This document shows positions 15,787 to 25,198 of a stretch of DNA of 26,671 bases, piece by piece. The position numbers and the translations under genes were made by a program. The notes below the pieces were generated by a model that was given only the letters and a program-made list of their open reading frames with translations, made no database searches and was not told where the DNA came from. Source of the stretch: Thiobacillus sp. (GTDB taxonomy: Bacteria > Pseudomonadota > Gammaproteobacteria > Burkholderiales > Thiobacillaceae); assembly GCF_024708915.1 (NCBI RefSeq), contig NZ_JANJXQ010000162.1, positions 1 through 26,671 on the forward strand. The letters run 5' to 3'. Within the stretch, counting starts at the first letter, position 1, and each line of letters starts with the position of its first letter.

Positions 15787-15943
15787 AACCTCTCACCACA
15801 GAGGCACAGAGGCAGGGAGCAAGATCCTGTGCCCTGTCTCATGCGTGAGACAGGGTGATCCATCGGCTCAACAGGGGTTCACTGGATCCCAAGGGATACC
15901 GTCCCTGCGGGACATATCTCTGTGCCTCTGTGGTGAAGGGGTT
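15787..15943. repeat. 157-bp inverted-repeat element between mraY and murD
   Basis: TCACCACAGAGGCACAGAG (15793-15811) is repeated as its perfect reverse complement at 15918-15936. Outside the arms, AACC (15787-15790) and GGTT (15940-15943) also pair. Inside is a perfect 10-bp hairpin, CCCTGTCTCA/TGAGACAGGG (15832-15841 and 15846-15855, TGCG loop), and a smaller GTCCC/GGGAC hairpin (15901-15913). No ORF is carried. Size and termini fit a MITE-like or extragenic palindromic repeat. I recall similar CACAGAGGCACAGAG-type repeats in other bacterial genomes, but cannot check this. It may also form a long RNA stem inside the dcw transcript. Confidence 0.85.
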
Positions 15944-15951
15944 GACCGGCC

Positions 15952-17376
15952 GTGAACTACGACAGCCTCAAGCTCTCCGGCAAAAAGGTCCTGGTGCTCG
16001 GCCTCGGCGACACCGGCCTGTCGTGCGCGCGCTGGCTGGCGGCGCGCGGCGCCGTGGTGAGCGTGGCCGACAGCCGCGCAGCGCCGCCGCACGCCGCACG
16101 CCTGGCCGAATGGCTGCCGCAGGTGCCGCTGCATACCGGCGCCTTCGAGGATGCGCGACTGCAGGCCGCCGAGTTGCTGGTGGTGAGCCCCGGTGTGCCG
16201 CTGGCCGATCCGGCGGTCGCCCGTGCCACCGCGGCAGGCGTCGAGGCGGTGGGCGACGTCGAGCTGTTCGCCCGCGCCATCCGTGCGCTCAACGCCCAGC
16301 GTGCCGAGTCTTCCAGTTCAAGCGGCCCGATGCGGGTGCTCGCGATTACCGGCAGCAATGGCAAGAGCACCGTCACCGCGATGTGCGGCGACATGTGCCG
16401 CATGGCCGGGCTGAGCACCTGCGTGGCAGGCAACATCGGCCTGCCGGTGCTGGATGCACTGTACGAAATCGAGCAGGGATTCGCGGCTCCGCCGCAGGTA
16501 TGGGTTCTGGAGTTGTCGTCGTTCCAGCTCGAAACGACATCCAGCCTCGCGGCCGACGCCGCCACCGTGCTCAATCTGTCGGAAGACCACATGGATCGCT
16601 ATCCCGACATGGAGGCCTACGCGGCAGCCAAGGCGCGGATTTTCAGCGGCGACGGCGTGCAGGTGCTGAACCGCGACGATGCGCGCAGTCTCGCCATGGC
16701 GCGGCCGGGCCGCAGCGTGATCAGCTTCGGTCTGGATCGCTGTCCAAAGGGCGAGAGTTTCGGCTTGTGCGAGGACGAGCTTTGCCTCGGCGGCGACATG
16801 CTGATGCCGTTGTCCGCACTGCCGGTGGCCGGCCTGCACAATGCCGCCAACGCGCTGGCGGCGCTGGCGCTGACCCGCGCGCTGGGCCTGCCGATGGAGG
16901 CGCTGCTGCGCGGCCTGGTGCATTTCAAGGGCTTGCCGCACCGGGTGGAAAAGGTCATGGAGATCGAAGGCGTGACCTGGTACGACGATTCCAAAGGCAC
17001 CAATGTCGGCGCGACCGAGGCCGCGCTCTACGGCATGGGCCGCCGCCGCGCGGTGGTGATCCTGGGCGGCGACGGCAAGGGGCAGGACTTCGGCCCGCTC
17101 AAGGCCGCCGTCGAAGCCAATGCCCGCGCAGTGCTGCTGATCGGCCGCGACGCGCCGCTGATCGCCGCCGCGCTTGCCGGCTGCGGCATCGATAGCTACA
17201 AGGTTGAAAGCATGGCCGATGCCGTCGCGCAGGCGTACCGCCTGGCGCAGCCCGGCGATGCCGTGCTGCTGTCCCCCGCCTGCGCCAGCTTCGACATGTT
17301 CCGCAACTACGCCCATCGTGCCGAAGTATTCATCGACGCCGTGAAAAAACTGGCGGCAGAAAGGGCAGCGGGCTGA
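15952..17376 (+). CDS. murD: UDP-MurNAc-L-Ala:D-Glu ligase MurD
   Basis: MurD adds D-glutamate to UDP-MurNAc-L-alanine. The 474-aa protein has an N-terminal Rossmann domain ([19 protein letters not shown]), the P-loop [15 protein letters not shown] (Lys138), [34 protein letters not shown], and a C-terminal domain with [20 protein letters not shown] then [21 protein letters not shown] and [11 protein letters not shown]. The start is GTG; AAGGGG (15936-15941), 10 nt before it, is the only ribosome-binding site and lies at the edge of the repeat element. A run of five serines (residues 120-124) sits in the linker before the ATPase domain. The stop overlaps ftsW as TGATG. Confidence 0.96.
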   Translation: MNYDSLKLSGKKVLVLGLGDTGLSCARWLAARGAVVSVADSRAAPPHAARLAEWLPQVPLHTGAFEDARLQAAELLVVSPGVPLADPAVARATAAGVEAVGDVELFARAIRALNAQRAESSSSSGPMRVLAITGSNGKSTVTAMCGDMCRMAGLSTCVAGNIGLPVLDALYEIEQGFAAPPQVWVLELSSFQLETTSSLAADAATVLNLSEDHMDRYPDMEAYAAAKARIFSGDGVQVLNRDDARSLAMARPGRSVISFGLDRCPKGESFGLCEDELCLGGDMLMPLSALPVAGLHNAANALAALALTRALGLPMEALLRGLVHFKGLPHRVEKVMEIEGVTWYDDSKGTNVGATEAALYGMGRRRAVVILGGDGKGQDFGPLKAAVEANARAVLLIGRDAPLIAAALAGCGIDSYKVESMADAVAQAYRLAQPGDAVLLSPACASFDMFRNYAHRAEVFIDAVKKLAAERAAG

Positions 17377-18533
17377 TGCTCTACACCGCGCGCGCACCCA
17401 AGCCCAGTGCCGAACTCGACTTCAGCCTGCTGTGGCTGGCGCTCGGCCTGCTGGCGCTCGGCCTGGTGATGGTGTATTCCGCGTCCATCGCGATCGCCGA
17501 GGCGGCCAGGTACACCGGCCACAACGGCGAATTTTATTTGCTGCGGCAGGGGCTCTTCATCGCGCTTGGCGTCGGCGTCGGCATGGCTGCGTTCCAGGTG
17601 CCGATGCGGGTGTGGCAGCAGGCGGCGCCCTATCTCTTCCTCGCCGGCCTGCTGCTGCTGGCGGTGGTGCTGATCCCCGGCATCGGCCGCGAAGTCAACG
17701 GCAGCCGCCGCTGGATCCCGCTCGGCTTCGCCAATCTGCAGCCGTCTGAGCTGATGAAGTTTCTCGCCGTGCTGTACGCCGCCGACTACACCACGCGCAA
17801 GGCCGCTTTCATGCACGATTTCAAGAAGGGTTTCCTGCCGATGGCGGCGGTGATGATGCTGGCCGGCGCGCTGCTGCTGCGCGAACCGGATTTCGGCGCC
17901 TTCGTCGTCATCATCTCCATCGCCATGGGCATCCTGTTCCTCGGCGGCCTCAACTGGAAAGTCTTCGCCGGACTGGTGGCGGTGCTGCTGGTCGGCTTCG
18001 TCCTCCTGATCCTGACCTCGCCCTATCGTCTGCAGCGCGTGCTCGGCTTCATGGACCCGTTCGCCGACCCGTATGGAAAGGGCTATCAGCTGTCGCACGC
18101 GCTGATCGCTTTCGGCCGCGGTGAATGGCTGGGACTGGGGCTGGGCGGCAGCGTCGAAAAGCTGTTCTACCTGCCGGAAGCGCATACCGATTTCCTGCTC
18201 GCCGTCATCGCCGAGGAGTTCGGCTTCGTCGGCGTGGCGGTGGTGATCGGGCTGTTCGCCTGGCTCATCGTCAAGGCCTTCCTGATCGGCCATCGCGCGG
18301 CCCAGCTCGAACGCAATTATTGCGCATTGGTGGCGCAGGGCATCGGCATCTGGCTCGGGGTGCAGGCGCTCATCAACATGGGGGTGAACGTCGGCCTGCT
18401 GCCGACCAAGGGCCTGACCCTGCCTTTCCTGTCGTTCGGCGGCAGCGGCATCGTCGCCAACTGCCTGGCGATCGCCGTGCTGTTGCGCATCGACTGGGAG
18501 CACCGCCAGATGATGCGGGGGAAGACGTTCTGA
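17376..18533 (+). CDS. ftsW: Septal peptidoglycan polymerase FtsW
   Basis: FtsW is the SEDS-family glycosyltransferase that polymerises lipid II at the septum together with FtsI. The 385-aa protein is polytopic, with about ten hydrophobic helices. Family sequences include [12 protein letters not shown] near the first helix, [20 protein letters not shown] then [57 protein letters not shown] with Asp272 in the position of the SEDS catalytic aspartate, and [20 protein letters not shown] with the following GGS. The start overlaps the murD stop by one base, and the stop overlaps murG by one base. Confidence 0.97.
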   Translation: MLYTARAPKPSAELDFSLLWLALGLLALGLVMVYSASIAIAEAARYTGHNGEFYLLRQGLFIALGVGVGMAAFQVPMRVWQQAAPYLFLAGLLLLAVVLIPGIGREVNGSRRWIPLGFANLQPSELMKFLAVLYAADYTTRKAAFMHDFKKGFLPMAAVMMLAGALLLREPDFGAFVVIISIAMGILFLGGLNWKVFAGLVAVLLVGFVLLILTSPYRLQRVLGFMDPFADPYGKGYQLSHALIAFGRGEWLGLGLGGSVEKLFYLPEAHTDFLLAVIAEEFGFVGVAVVIGLFAWLIVKAFLIGHRAAQLERNYCALVAQGIGIWLGVQALINMGVNVGLLPTKGLTLPFLSFGGSGIVANCLAIAVLLRIDWEHRQMMRGKTF

Positions 18534-19642
18534 TGGCGGCCGCCAACCGCACCCTCATGGTCATGGCCGGCGGCACCGGCGGCCATGTCTACCCCGCGCT
18601 CGCGGTGGCCGACGCCCTGCGCGCGCGCGGCTGGGAGGTGTTCTGGCTCGGCACCAAAAACGGCCTCGAAGCGCGCGTGGTGCCGCAGGCGGGCATCGAC
18701 ATGGTGTGGGTGTCGATGGGCGGGGTGCGCGGCAAGGGCGTGCTGCAGAAGTTGTTACTGCCGGCCATGCTGCTGCTCGCGTTCGGGCAAAGCCTGCGCG
18801 CCATCCTGCAGCGCAGGCCCGACGTCGTACTGGGCATGGGCGGCTACACCGCTTTTCCCGGCGGCATGATGGCGAGCCTTCTCAACCGGCCGCTGGTGAT
18901 CCACGAACAGAATTCGGTCGGCGGCCTCACCAACCGCGTGCTGGCCTGCCTGGCCGACCGCGTGCTGACGGCGTTTCCCAAGGTGTTCACTCATGCGCAC
19001 GACAAGCCTATTCCGTGCCGCCGCGTGGCAGCCGAATGGGTGGGCAATCCGGTGCGCGCCGACATTGCCGCCATGCCGGCAGACGGACGCGCCGGCCGCA
19101 GCGGCCCGCTGCGCCTGCTGGTGGTGGGCGGCAGCCTCGGCGCGCAGGCCCTGAACGAACGGGTGCCGCAGGCGCTGGCGCTGCTGCCCGCCGAACAGCG
19201 CCCGCAGGTGGTGCACCAGTCCGGCCGTCAGCATCTCGATGCGCTGCGCGCCAACTATGCCGCCGCCGGGGTGGTCGCCGAGGTGCGCGACTACATCGAG
19301 GACATGGCCGCAGCCTACCGCGACTGCGACTTCGCCATCTGCCGCGCCGGCGCGATGACGGTGGCGGAACTCGCCTGCGCCGGCGTGCCCGCGCTGCTGG
19401 TGCCGTTTCCTTTCGCGGTGGACGACCATCAGACCGGCAACGCCGAGTTTCTCTCCGATGCCGGCGCGGCCTGGCTGGTGCAGCAGAAAGAGCTGACCGC
19501 GGAAAAGCTCGCCGCGCTGATCGGCGGACTCGACCGCGCCACGCTCGCCGCCATGTCGGATCAAGCCATGAAACTTGCCCGGCCCGATGCGACCCGGCAG
19601 GTCGCCGATATTTGTGAAGAATTGGCGAGGGGTGAAGCGTGA
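18533..19642 (+). CDS. murG: Lipid II synthase MurG
   Basis: MurG is a peripheral inner-membrane GT-B glycosyltransferase that adds GlcNAc to lipid I to make lipid II. The 369-aa protein has the N-terminal glycine-rich loop [47 protein letters not shown], a second glycine-rich loop [15 protein letters not shown], and the donor-binding region [20 protein letters not shown] with [17 protein letters not shown]. The start overlaps the ftsW stop (TGATG). The 3' end is unusual: the left arm of an inverted repeat begins inside the last codons, so the stop codon TGA lies within the repeat. Confidence 0.97.
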   Translation: MAAANRTLMVMAGGTGGHVYPALAVADALRARGWEVFWLGTKNGLEARVVPQAGIDMVWVSMGGVRGKGVLQKLLLPAMLLLAFGQSLRAILQRRPDVVLGMGGYTAFPGGMMASLLNRPLVIHEQNSVGGLTNRVLACLADRVLTAFPKVFTHAHDKPIPCRRVAAEWVGNPVRADIAAMPADGRAGRSGPLRLLVVGGSLGAQALNERVPQALALLPAEQRPQVVHQSGRQHLDALRANYAAAGVVAEVRDYIEDMAAAYRDCDFAICRAGAMTVAELACAGVPALLVPFPFAVDDHQTGNAEFLSDAGAAWLVQQKELTAEKLAALIGGLDRATLAAMSDQAMKLARPDATRQVADICEELARGEA

Positions 19643-19765
19643 GGCGTGAGGCGTGGAGGGTCGGAGTGCGGAATGTGTCCTATCTGATTGGGGCGGGCTA
19701 TGGGACAGGCGCCTGCGCCAAACCCCGCGCGTCGTCCGCCTCACGCCTCGCGCCTCACACCTCAC
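19632..19765. repeat. Inverted-repeat element between murG and murC
   Basis: The arms are 24 bp (19632-19655 and 19742-19765) and pair at 21 of 24 positions. The left arm is itself a direct repeat of GTGAGGC-type units (GCGTGAGG repeated); the right arm is rich in the complementary CCTCACGC. The 86-bp centre contains the palindrome CAGGCGCCTG (19706-19715). No ORF is encoded. The left arm supplies the murG stop codon. A separate perfect hairpin begins at 19766, immediately after the right arm. It looks like a short non-autonomous or extragenic palindromic element, different in sequence from the mraY-murD element. Confidence 0.8.
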
Positions 19766-19786
19766 CTGCGTACCGGAGGTACGCAG
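19766..19786 (+). promoter_or_regulatory. Perfect hairpin enclosing the murC ribosome-binding site
   Basis: CTGCGTACC (19766-19774) and GGTACGCAG (19778-19786) form a perfect 9-bp stem with a 3-nt GGA loop, ending one base before the murC ATG. The only Shine-Dalgarno sequence, GGAGG (19775-19779), spans the loop and the first stem bases. In RNA this stem would be expected to limit ribosome access. It may be a translational control element or part of the neighbouring repeat. Confidence 0.7.
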
Positions 19787-19787
19787 C

Positions 19788-21179
19788 ATGAGACACGCCG
19801 TCAAACACATCCACTTTGTCGGCATCGGCGGCGTCGGCATGAGCGGCATCGCCGAAGTGCTGCTCAACCTGGGCTACGCGGTGTCCGGCTCCGATCTGGC
19901 CGACAACGCAGTGACGCAGCGGCTGGCGAAACTGGGTGCGCGCATCCAGCGCGGCCACGCGGCCGGAAATATTGTCGAAGCCGATGCGGTCGTCACCTCG
20001 ACTGCGGTGCAGGACAGCAATCCCGAGGTGATCGCGGCGCGCGAAAAGAAAATTCCCATCGTGCCGCGCGCCCTGATGCTGGCCGAACTGATGCGGCTGC
20101 GGCAGGGCATCGCGGTCGCCGGCACCCATGGCAAGACCACCACCACCAGCCTGGTCGCCAGCATCCTCGGCGAAGCCGGGATGGACCCGACCTACGTCAT
20201 CGGCGGCAAGCTCACCGCCGCCGGCACCAATGCGCGGCTCGGCAAGGGCGATTTTCTGGTGGCCGAAGCCGACGAATCCGACGCCTCCTTCCTCTACCTG
20301 ACGCCGGTGATCGCCATCGTCACCAACATCGATGCCGATCACATGGACACCTATGGCCATGACTTCGAGCGGCTGAAACAGGCCTTCGTCGATTTCTGCC
20401 AGCGGCTTCCCTTTTACGGGATGGCGGTGCTGTGCATCGACGATCCGCAGGTACGCGAAATCCTGCCGCGCATCAGCAAGCCGATCACCACCTACGGCTT
20501 CGCCGAGGCGGCGCAGGTGCGCGCGGTCGATGCGCGCTTCGAGCACGGCCGCATGCATTTCACCGTCAAGCGCGAAGGCATGGCCGACCTCGGCGTGGTG
20601 CTCAACCACCCCGGCATGCACAATGTATTGAATGCCCTGGCGGCGATTGCGGTAGCGACCGAAATCGGCGCCGATGACGCCGCCATCGTCAAGGCGCTGG
20701 CCGAATTCCACGGCGTCGGCCGGCGCTTCCAGCGTTACGGCGAGCAGGTCGCCAGGGACGGCGGCACCTACTGCCTGGTCGACGACTACGGTCATCACCC
20801 GGTGGAAATGGCAGCGACGCTCGCCGCCGCACGCGGAGCCTTTCCCGGGCGGCGGCTGGTACTGGTGTTCCAGCCGCACCGTTTTACACGCACGCGCGAC
20901 TGTTTCGAGGACTTCGTGAAAGTGCTGTCGGAAACCGATGTGCTGGTGCTGACCGAGGTTTATCCCGCAGGCGAGGCGCCCATCGTCGCAGCGGATGGCC
21001 GCGCGCTGGCGCGTGCCGTGCGCGTGGCCGGCAAGGTCGAGCCGGTATTCGTGGAAAACGTCGCCGACGTGCCTGCTGCAGTACACGATCTCGCACGAGC
21101 CAATGACGTGGTGCTGGTGATGGGCGCCGGCAGTATCGGCCAGGTGGCGCCGGCGCTGGGAGCCGATCATGCGGCATGA
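19788..21179 (+). CDS. murC: UDP-MurNAc:L-Ala ligase MurC
   Basis: MurC adds the first stem-peptide residue, L-alanine, to UDP-MurNAc. The 463-aa protein starts [20 protein letters not shown], with the UDP-binding loop [19 protein letters not shown]. The P-loop is [18 protein letters not shown] (Lys116), followed by [37 protein letters not shown], and [19 protein letters not shown] with [13 protein letters not shown]. The frame stays open upstream through the repeat element, but the family N-terminus begins at 19788, one base after a hairpin holding the GGAGG site. Unlike most of its neighbours it cannot be coupled by overlap to the gene before it. The murB start lies 11 bp inside its 3' end. 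Confidence 0.96.
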   Translation: MRHAVKHIHFVGIGGVGMSGIAEVLLNLGYAVSGSDLADNAVTQRLAKLGARIQRGHAAGNIVEADAVVTSTAVQDSNPEVIAAREKKIPIVPRALMLAELMRLRQGIAVAGTHGKTTTTSLVASILGEAGMDPTYVIGGKLTAAGTNARLGKGDFLVAEADESDASFLYLTPVIAIVTNIDADHMDTYGHDFERLKQAFVDFCQRLPFYGMAVLCIDDPQVREILPRISKPITTYGFAEAAQVRAVDARFEHGRMHFTVKREGMADLGVVLNHPGMHNVLNALAAIAVATEIGADDAAIVKALAEFHGVGRRFQRYGEQVARDGGTYCLVDDYGHHPVEMAATLAAARGAFPGRRLVLVFQPHRFTRTRDCFEDFVKVLSETDVLVLTEVYPAGEAPIVAADGRALARAVRVAGKVEPVFVENVADVPAAVHDLARANDVVLVMGAGSIGQVAPALGADHAA

Positions 21180-22143
21180 CTACCGCATGAGCGAGATCGA
21201 CATGGCGGGCGGCGCCGCGCCGGTGCTGCGCGGGCACTTTCTCTACAACCAGCCGATGAAGAAATATGTGTCGTGGCGTGCCGGCGGCGCCGCGCAGCGC
21301 ACCTACATCCCGGCCGATCTTGACGACCTGGTCTGGCTGGTGCGCTCGGTGCCCGCGCACGAGGACATCCACATGGTCGGGCTGGGCAGCAATCTGCTGG
21401 TGCGCGACGGCGGCGTGAAGGGCGTGGTGATCCTGCTGCACGGCGTGCTGAAAAAACTCGCACTCGAAAGCCGCACGCAGGGCTTGCCGCCTGCGCCCGA
21501 GGGCGTCGACACGGCGCTGATCTATGCCCAGGCAGGGGTTGCCGCGCCCAAACTGGCGCGCTTTGCCGCCAATCACGACCTGGTCGGCGGCGAGTTCTGG
21601 GCCGGCATTCCCGGCACCGTCGGCGGCGCGATTGCAATGAATGCCGGCTGCTACGGCAGCGAAACCTGGGACAAGCTGGTGCAGGTGCTGACGCTCGATC
21701 GCCAGGGACAGTTGAACGAGCGGCGGCCGGACGAGTACGTCACCGGCTACCGCCATGTGGCGCTGAAGCGCGCGCAGCAGGAATGGTTCATCGGCGGCTG
21801 GTTCCGGCTGGCCCGCGGCGACGGCGCCGCCTCGCGCGAAACGATCAAGGCGCTGCTGAAACAGCGGATCGCCTCGCAGCCCCTGAATCTGCCCAACGCC
21901 GGTTCGGTGTTCCGCAACCCGCCCGATGATTATGCGGCGCGGCTGGTCGAGTACTGCGGGCTCAAGGGCTTCCGTATTGGCGATGCGCAGGTTTCGGAGA
22001 AGCACGCCAACTTCATCGTCAACCTGGGCAACGCCACGGCGACCGACATCGAGCGTTTGATCGAGTATGTGGAAGACAGTGTGGAAGCGCGCACCAATGT
22101 GCGGCTGATCCGCGAAGTGCGAATTATCGGAGAACGGCAGTGA
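21169..22143 (+). CDS. murB: UDP-N-acetylenolpyruvoylglucosamine reductase MurB
   Basis: MurB is the FAD- and NADPH-dependent enzyme that reduces the enolpyruvyl group to make UDP-MurNAc. The 324-aa protein has the FAD-binding region [20 protein letters not shown], then [28 protein letters not shown], the catalytic Ser region [26 protein letters not shown], and the C-terminal glutamate in REVRIIGE. The ATG at 21169 has GGGAG (21158-21162) at good spacing and overlaps murC by 11 bp. A later ATG at 21187 is in frame but lacks a good site. The stop overlaps ddlB as GTGA. Confidence 0.96.
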   Translation: MRHDYRMSEIDMAGGAAPVLRGHFLYNQPMKKYVSWRAGGAAQRTYIPADLDDLVWLVRSVPAHEDIHMVGLGSNLLVRDGGVKGVVILLHGVLKKLALESRTQGLPPAPEGVDTALIYAQAGVAAPKLARFAANHDLVGGEFWAGIPGTVGGAIAMNAGCYGSETWDKLVQVLTLDRQGQLNERRPDEYVTGYRHVALKRAQQEWFIGGWFRLARGDGAASRETIKALLKQRIASQPLNLPNAGSVFRNPPDDYAARLVEYCGLKGFRIGDAQVSEKHANFIVNLGNATATDIERLIEYVEDSVEARTNVRLIREVRIIGERQ

Positions 22144-23054
22144 GCAAGTTTGGAAAAGTCGCGGTGATGCTGGGCGGCACCTCCGCCGAGCGTCCGGTGT
22201 CGCTCAACAGCGGCGCCGCGGTGCTGGCGGCATTGACACGACAGGGGGTCGACGCGCATCCGTTCGACCCGGCGACGCGTAATCTCGGCGATCTGATCAG
22301 TGGCGAATTCGACCGCGTCTTCATCGCGCTGCATGGGCGCTACGGCGAAGACGGCTGCATGCAGGGCGCGCTCGAGCTGCTGAACATTCCCTATACCGGC
22401 AGCGGCGTGATGGCTTCGGCCGTCGGCATGGACAAGTGGCGCACCAAGCTGTTGTGGCGTGCCGCCGGCCTGCCAACGGCCGACTGGGAGATGCTTGTCG
22501 CCGCCAGCGATTTCGCCGCAGTGGAGAAGAAGCTCGGCCTGCCGATTTTCGTCAAGCCCGCGCGCGAGGGCTCCAGCATCGGCATGAGCAAGGTGACCGA
22601 GGCCGGCACGCTGGCGGCCGCGTATGAAACCGCCGCCGAACACGACGCGCTGGTGCTGGCGGAAAAATTCGTCGACGGCGCCGAGTTCACCGTCGGCATC
22701 CTCGGCGACAGCGCCTTGCCGCTGATCCGCCTGGAGCCCGCCAAGGACCGCTCCTTCTATGATTTCGAGGCCAAGTATCTGCGCAACGACACCCGCTATC
22801 ACTGCCCCGCGGGGCTGCCCGATGCGCAGGAAATGGCATTGCGGAAACTGGCGCTGGAGGCTTTCCGCCTGGTCGACGGACGCGGCTGGGGGCGGGTCGA
22901 TCTGATGCTGGACAGTCTCGGCAATCCCTACCTGCTGGAAGTGAACACCTCGCCCGGCATGACCGACCACAGCCTGGTGCCGATGGCGGCACGCGCGGCG
23001 GGGCTGGATTTCGATGTCCTGTGCCTGAAAATTCTGGAGCAGACGCTGGCATGA
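22140..23054 (+). CDS. ddlB: D-alanine:D-alanine ligase
   Basis: Ddl joins two D-alanines with ATP, giving the dipeptide used by MurF. The 304-aa ATP-grasp protein starts at GTG (22140), overlapping the murB stop as GTGA, with GGAGA upstream. Motifs: [17 protein letters not shown] (the conserved Glu), [62 protein letters not shown] (the Tyr-containing omega-loop region) and [18 protein letters not shown]. The position between murB and ftsQ is the classical site of ddlB. The stop overlaps ftsQ as ATGA. Confidence 0.97.
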   Translation: MSKFGKVAVMLGGTSAERPVSLNSGAAVLAALTRQGVDAHPFDPATRNLGDLISGEFDRVFIALHGRYGEDGCMQGALELLNIPYTGSGVMASAVGMDKWRTKLLWRAAGLPTADWEMLVAASDFAAVEKKLGLPIFVKPAREGSSIGMSKVTEAGTLAAAYETAAEHDALVLAEKFVDGAEFTVGILGDSALPLIRLEPAKDRSFYDFEAKYLRNDTRYHCPAGLPDAQEMALRKLALEAFRLVDGRGWGRVDLMLDSLGNPYLLEVNTSPGMTDHSLVPMAARAAGLDFDVLCLKILEQTLA

Positions 23055-23842
23055 GCGCATCGCCCGAACTTGCCGCCCACCCGCTGTCGCAGGTCGCCCG
23101 TGTGCTGACCTGGGGTGCGCTCGGCCTGCTGGCCTATGGCGCGGTCAGCTGGGTGGCGGCGCAGCCGTGGTTTGCCCTGCGCAACATCGAGGTGAAAACT
23201 CCGGTGGCGCACGTGACCGAAGCGCAGATCCGGCTGGTGGCCGAACGCCAGGTGCGCGGCACGTTCTTTACCGTCGATCTCGAACGCGTGCGCAGCAGCC
23301 TGGAAAAACTGCCCTGGGTGCGCGAGGCGCGGGTGGAACGCCGCTGGCCCGACACCCTGGTGGTGTCGCTGGTCGAGTATGTGCCGCTGGCGCGCTGGAA
23401 CGACAATGCGCTGGTGAACGCGGACGGCGAGGTATTCGTGGCGGCGGTGGCGGGAACCTTGCCGCGCCTGTCCGGCCCCGACGGCAGCAGCGCCGAGGTG
23501 GTCGCCGCCTACCGCCGCCATCAGGCGACGCTCGCCCCGCTCGGCATGAGCATAGCCGAGCTGCGCCTGTCGCCGCGCCGGGCCTGGCGCATGCGGCTGG
23601 ACAACGACATGTCCCTGGCGCTGGGGCGGTTGCACACCGAGGCACGGCTGGCGCGCTTTGCCGCCCTGTATCCGCGCCTGTTCGGCGCACAGCCGGCGCC
23701 GCAGGGCGCCGCAGTGGCCTCGCCGGATGCCGTGGTACCCGCGGCATCGCTTGCGCCTGTCACCGTCGATCTGCGCTACAGCGACGGGTTTGCCGTGCGC
23801 ATGCCGGGCGGCGCGTCCCCCTTCAAATCGAGTAAAACATGA
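23051..23842 (+). CDS. ftsQ: Cell division protein FtsQ
   Basis: FtsQ is a bitopic inner-membrane protein that recruits FtsL and FtsB to the division site. The 263-aa product has a cytoplasmic N-terminus of about 18 residues, a transmembrane helix (about 19-40, [19 protein letters not shown]), a POTRA domain ([20 protein letters not shown] through [19 protein letters not shown], ending [20 protein letters not shown]), and a beta domain (NADGEVF onward). The Pro/Ala-rich insert near residues 214-235 ([20 protein letters not shown]) is probably flexible. The ATG overlaps the ddlB stop, and the stop overlaps ftsA, both as ATGA. Confidence 0.95.
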   Translation: MSASPELAAHPLSQVARVLTWGALGLLAYGAVSWVAAQPWFALRNIEVKTPVAHVTEAQIRLVAERQVRGTFFTVDLERVRSSLEKLPWVREARVERRWPDTLVVSLVEYVPLARWNDNALVNADGEVFVAAVAGTLPRLSGPDGSSAEVVAAYRRHQATLAPLGMSIAELRLSPRRAWRMRLDNDMSLALGRLHTEARLARFAALYPRLFGAQPAPQGAAVASPDAVVPAASLAPVTVDLRYSDGFAVRMPGGASPFKSSKT

Positions 23843-25074
23843 GCAAGCCAAGAGACCCCAAAAACCTGGTTGTCGGCCTCGACATCGGCACCTCCAAGAT
23901 CGTCTGCATCGTCGCCGAGATCAACGACGAGGGCATGCTGGAGATCATCGGTATGGGTACGAGTCCGTCGCGCGGGCTGCGCCGCGGCGTGGTGGTGAAC
24001 ATCGAAGCCACCGTCAACGCCATCCAGCGCGCGCTGGAAGAGGCCGAGCTGATGGCCGACTGCAAGATCCGCGAGGTCTATACCGGCATTGCCGGCAGCC
24101 ACATCAAGAGCTTCAATTCGCACGGCATGTTCGCCATCAAGGACAAGGAAATCTCCCAGATGGACGTCGACCGCGTGGTCGAAACCGCGCGCGCGGTCAA
24201 CATCCCGACCGACCAGCAGATCCTCCATACCATCCCGCAGGAATTCATCGTCGACGGCCAGGAAGACGTGCGCGACCCGCTCGGTATGAGCGCGGTGCGC
24301 CTGGAAGTGAAGGTGCACATCGTCACCGGCGCGGTGTCGGCGGCGCAGAACATCATCAAGTGCGTGCGCCGCTGCGGACTCGAAGTCGGCGACCTGGTGC
24401 TGCAGCCGCTCGCTTCTGCGATGGCGGTGCTGACCGAGGACGAGAAGGAGCTTGGCGTCTGCCTCGTCGACATCGGCGGCGGCACCACCGACATCGCCGT
24501 GTTCACCAACGGCGCGATCCGCCACACCGCGGTGATTCCGGTGGCGGGCGACCAGGTCAACAACGACATCGCGGTGGCGCTGCGTACGCCGCCGAAAGAA
24601 GCCGAGGACATCAAGATCCAGTACGGCTGCGCGCTGCGCCAGCTGGCCGACGCGCGCGACATGATCGAGGTGCCGGGCATCGGCGACCGCCCGCCGCGGA
24701 CCTTATCCAGACAGACGCTGGCCGAATTCATCGAGCCGCGCATGGAAGAGCTGTATTCGCTGGTGCAGGCCGAGTTGCGGCGCAGCGGCTTCGAGGAGCT
24801 GCTGTCGTCCGGCATCGTCATCACCGGCGGCTCGGCGGGCATGCAGGGCATGGTCGAACTCGGCGAGGAGGTCTTTCACATGCCGGTACGGATGGGCTGG
24901 CCGCGCTACGAGGGCGGACTGGCGGACGTCATGCACAACCCGCGCTTCGCCACCTGCACGGGCTTGCTGATGGCCGGTCTGGAGGCACGCGGACGCGATG
25001 CACCGAAGCTGTCCGGCAACAATTTGAAGGACATCTTCGAACGCATGAAAAGCTGGTTCAAGGGGAATTTCTGA
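23839..25074 (+). CDS. ftsA: Cell division protein FtsA
   Basis: FtsA is an actin-like ATPase that tethers FtsZ filaments to the membrane and signals to the divisome. The 411-aa protein has the phosphate-1 motif VVGLDIGTSKIVCIVAE, a 1C domain after about residue 80 (MADCKIREVYTGIAGSHIKS), phosphate-2 motif CLVDIGGGTTDIAVF, and the adenosine motif GIVITGGSAGMQGMVEL. The C-terminal amphipathic membrane-targeting helix is visible (DIFERMKSWFKGNF). Only a weak Shine-Dalgarno sequence precedes the ATG, which overlaps the ftsQ stop, so coupling probably drives its translation. Confidence 0.97.
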   Translation: MSKPRDPKNLVVGLDIGTSKIVCIVAEINDEGMLEIIGMGTSPSRGLRRGVVVNIEATVNAIQRALEEAELMADCKIREVYTGIAGSHIKSFNSHGMFAIKDKEISQMDVDRVVETARAVNIPTDQQILHTIPQEFIVDGQEDVRDPLGMSAVRLEVKVHIVTGAVSAAQNIIKCVRRCGLEVGDLVLQPLASAMAVLTEDEKELGVCLVDIGGGTTDIAVFTNGAIRHTAVIPVAGDQVNNDIAVALRTPPKEAEDIKIQYGCALRQLADARDMIEVPGIGDRPPRTLSRQTLAEFIEPRMEELYSLVQAELRRSGFEELLSSGIVITGGSAGMQGMVELGEEVFHMPVRMGWPRYEGGLADVMHNPRFATCTGLLMAGLEARGRDAPKLSGNNLKDIFERMKSWFKGNF

Positions 25075-25198
25075 CGCCGTTCCGCTGAAGGCGAGCGAGC
25101 GACGTCGAAACGGGATTTGGCGGTTGTGCCCCGTGCGGCAGACACGCCAAAGGATTTTTGAGTGTGGTTTTTTGTTTTGGGAAAATGAGGAGAGCAAC
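25075..25198 (+). other. ftsA-ftsZ intergenic region
   Basis: This 124-bp gap separates ftsZ from the tightly coupled genes before it. It contains an imperfect inverted repeat (CCGTTCCG against CGAAACGG) and a T-rich stretch (25155-25178). A TTGAGT/GAAAAT pair with 17-bp spacing (25158-25186) would start transcription only about 6 nt before the ATG and overlap the ribosome-binding site, so I do not call it a promoter. An independent ftsZ ribosome-binding site, GAGGAG (25187-25192), allows higher FtsZ translation than FtsA. Confidence 0.5.

Noticed and set aside
19653..19787. In-frame upstream extension of MurC through the repeat element
   Set aside because: The added residues are encoded by the palindromic repeat and match nothing; MurC family proteins start at the 19788 position.
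25158..25186. TTGAGT-17 bp-GAAAAT as an ftsZ promoter
   Set aside because: It would start transcription about 6 nt before the ATG and lose the clear GAGGAG ribosome-binding site.
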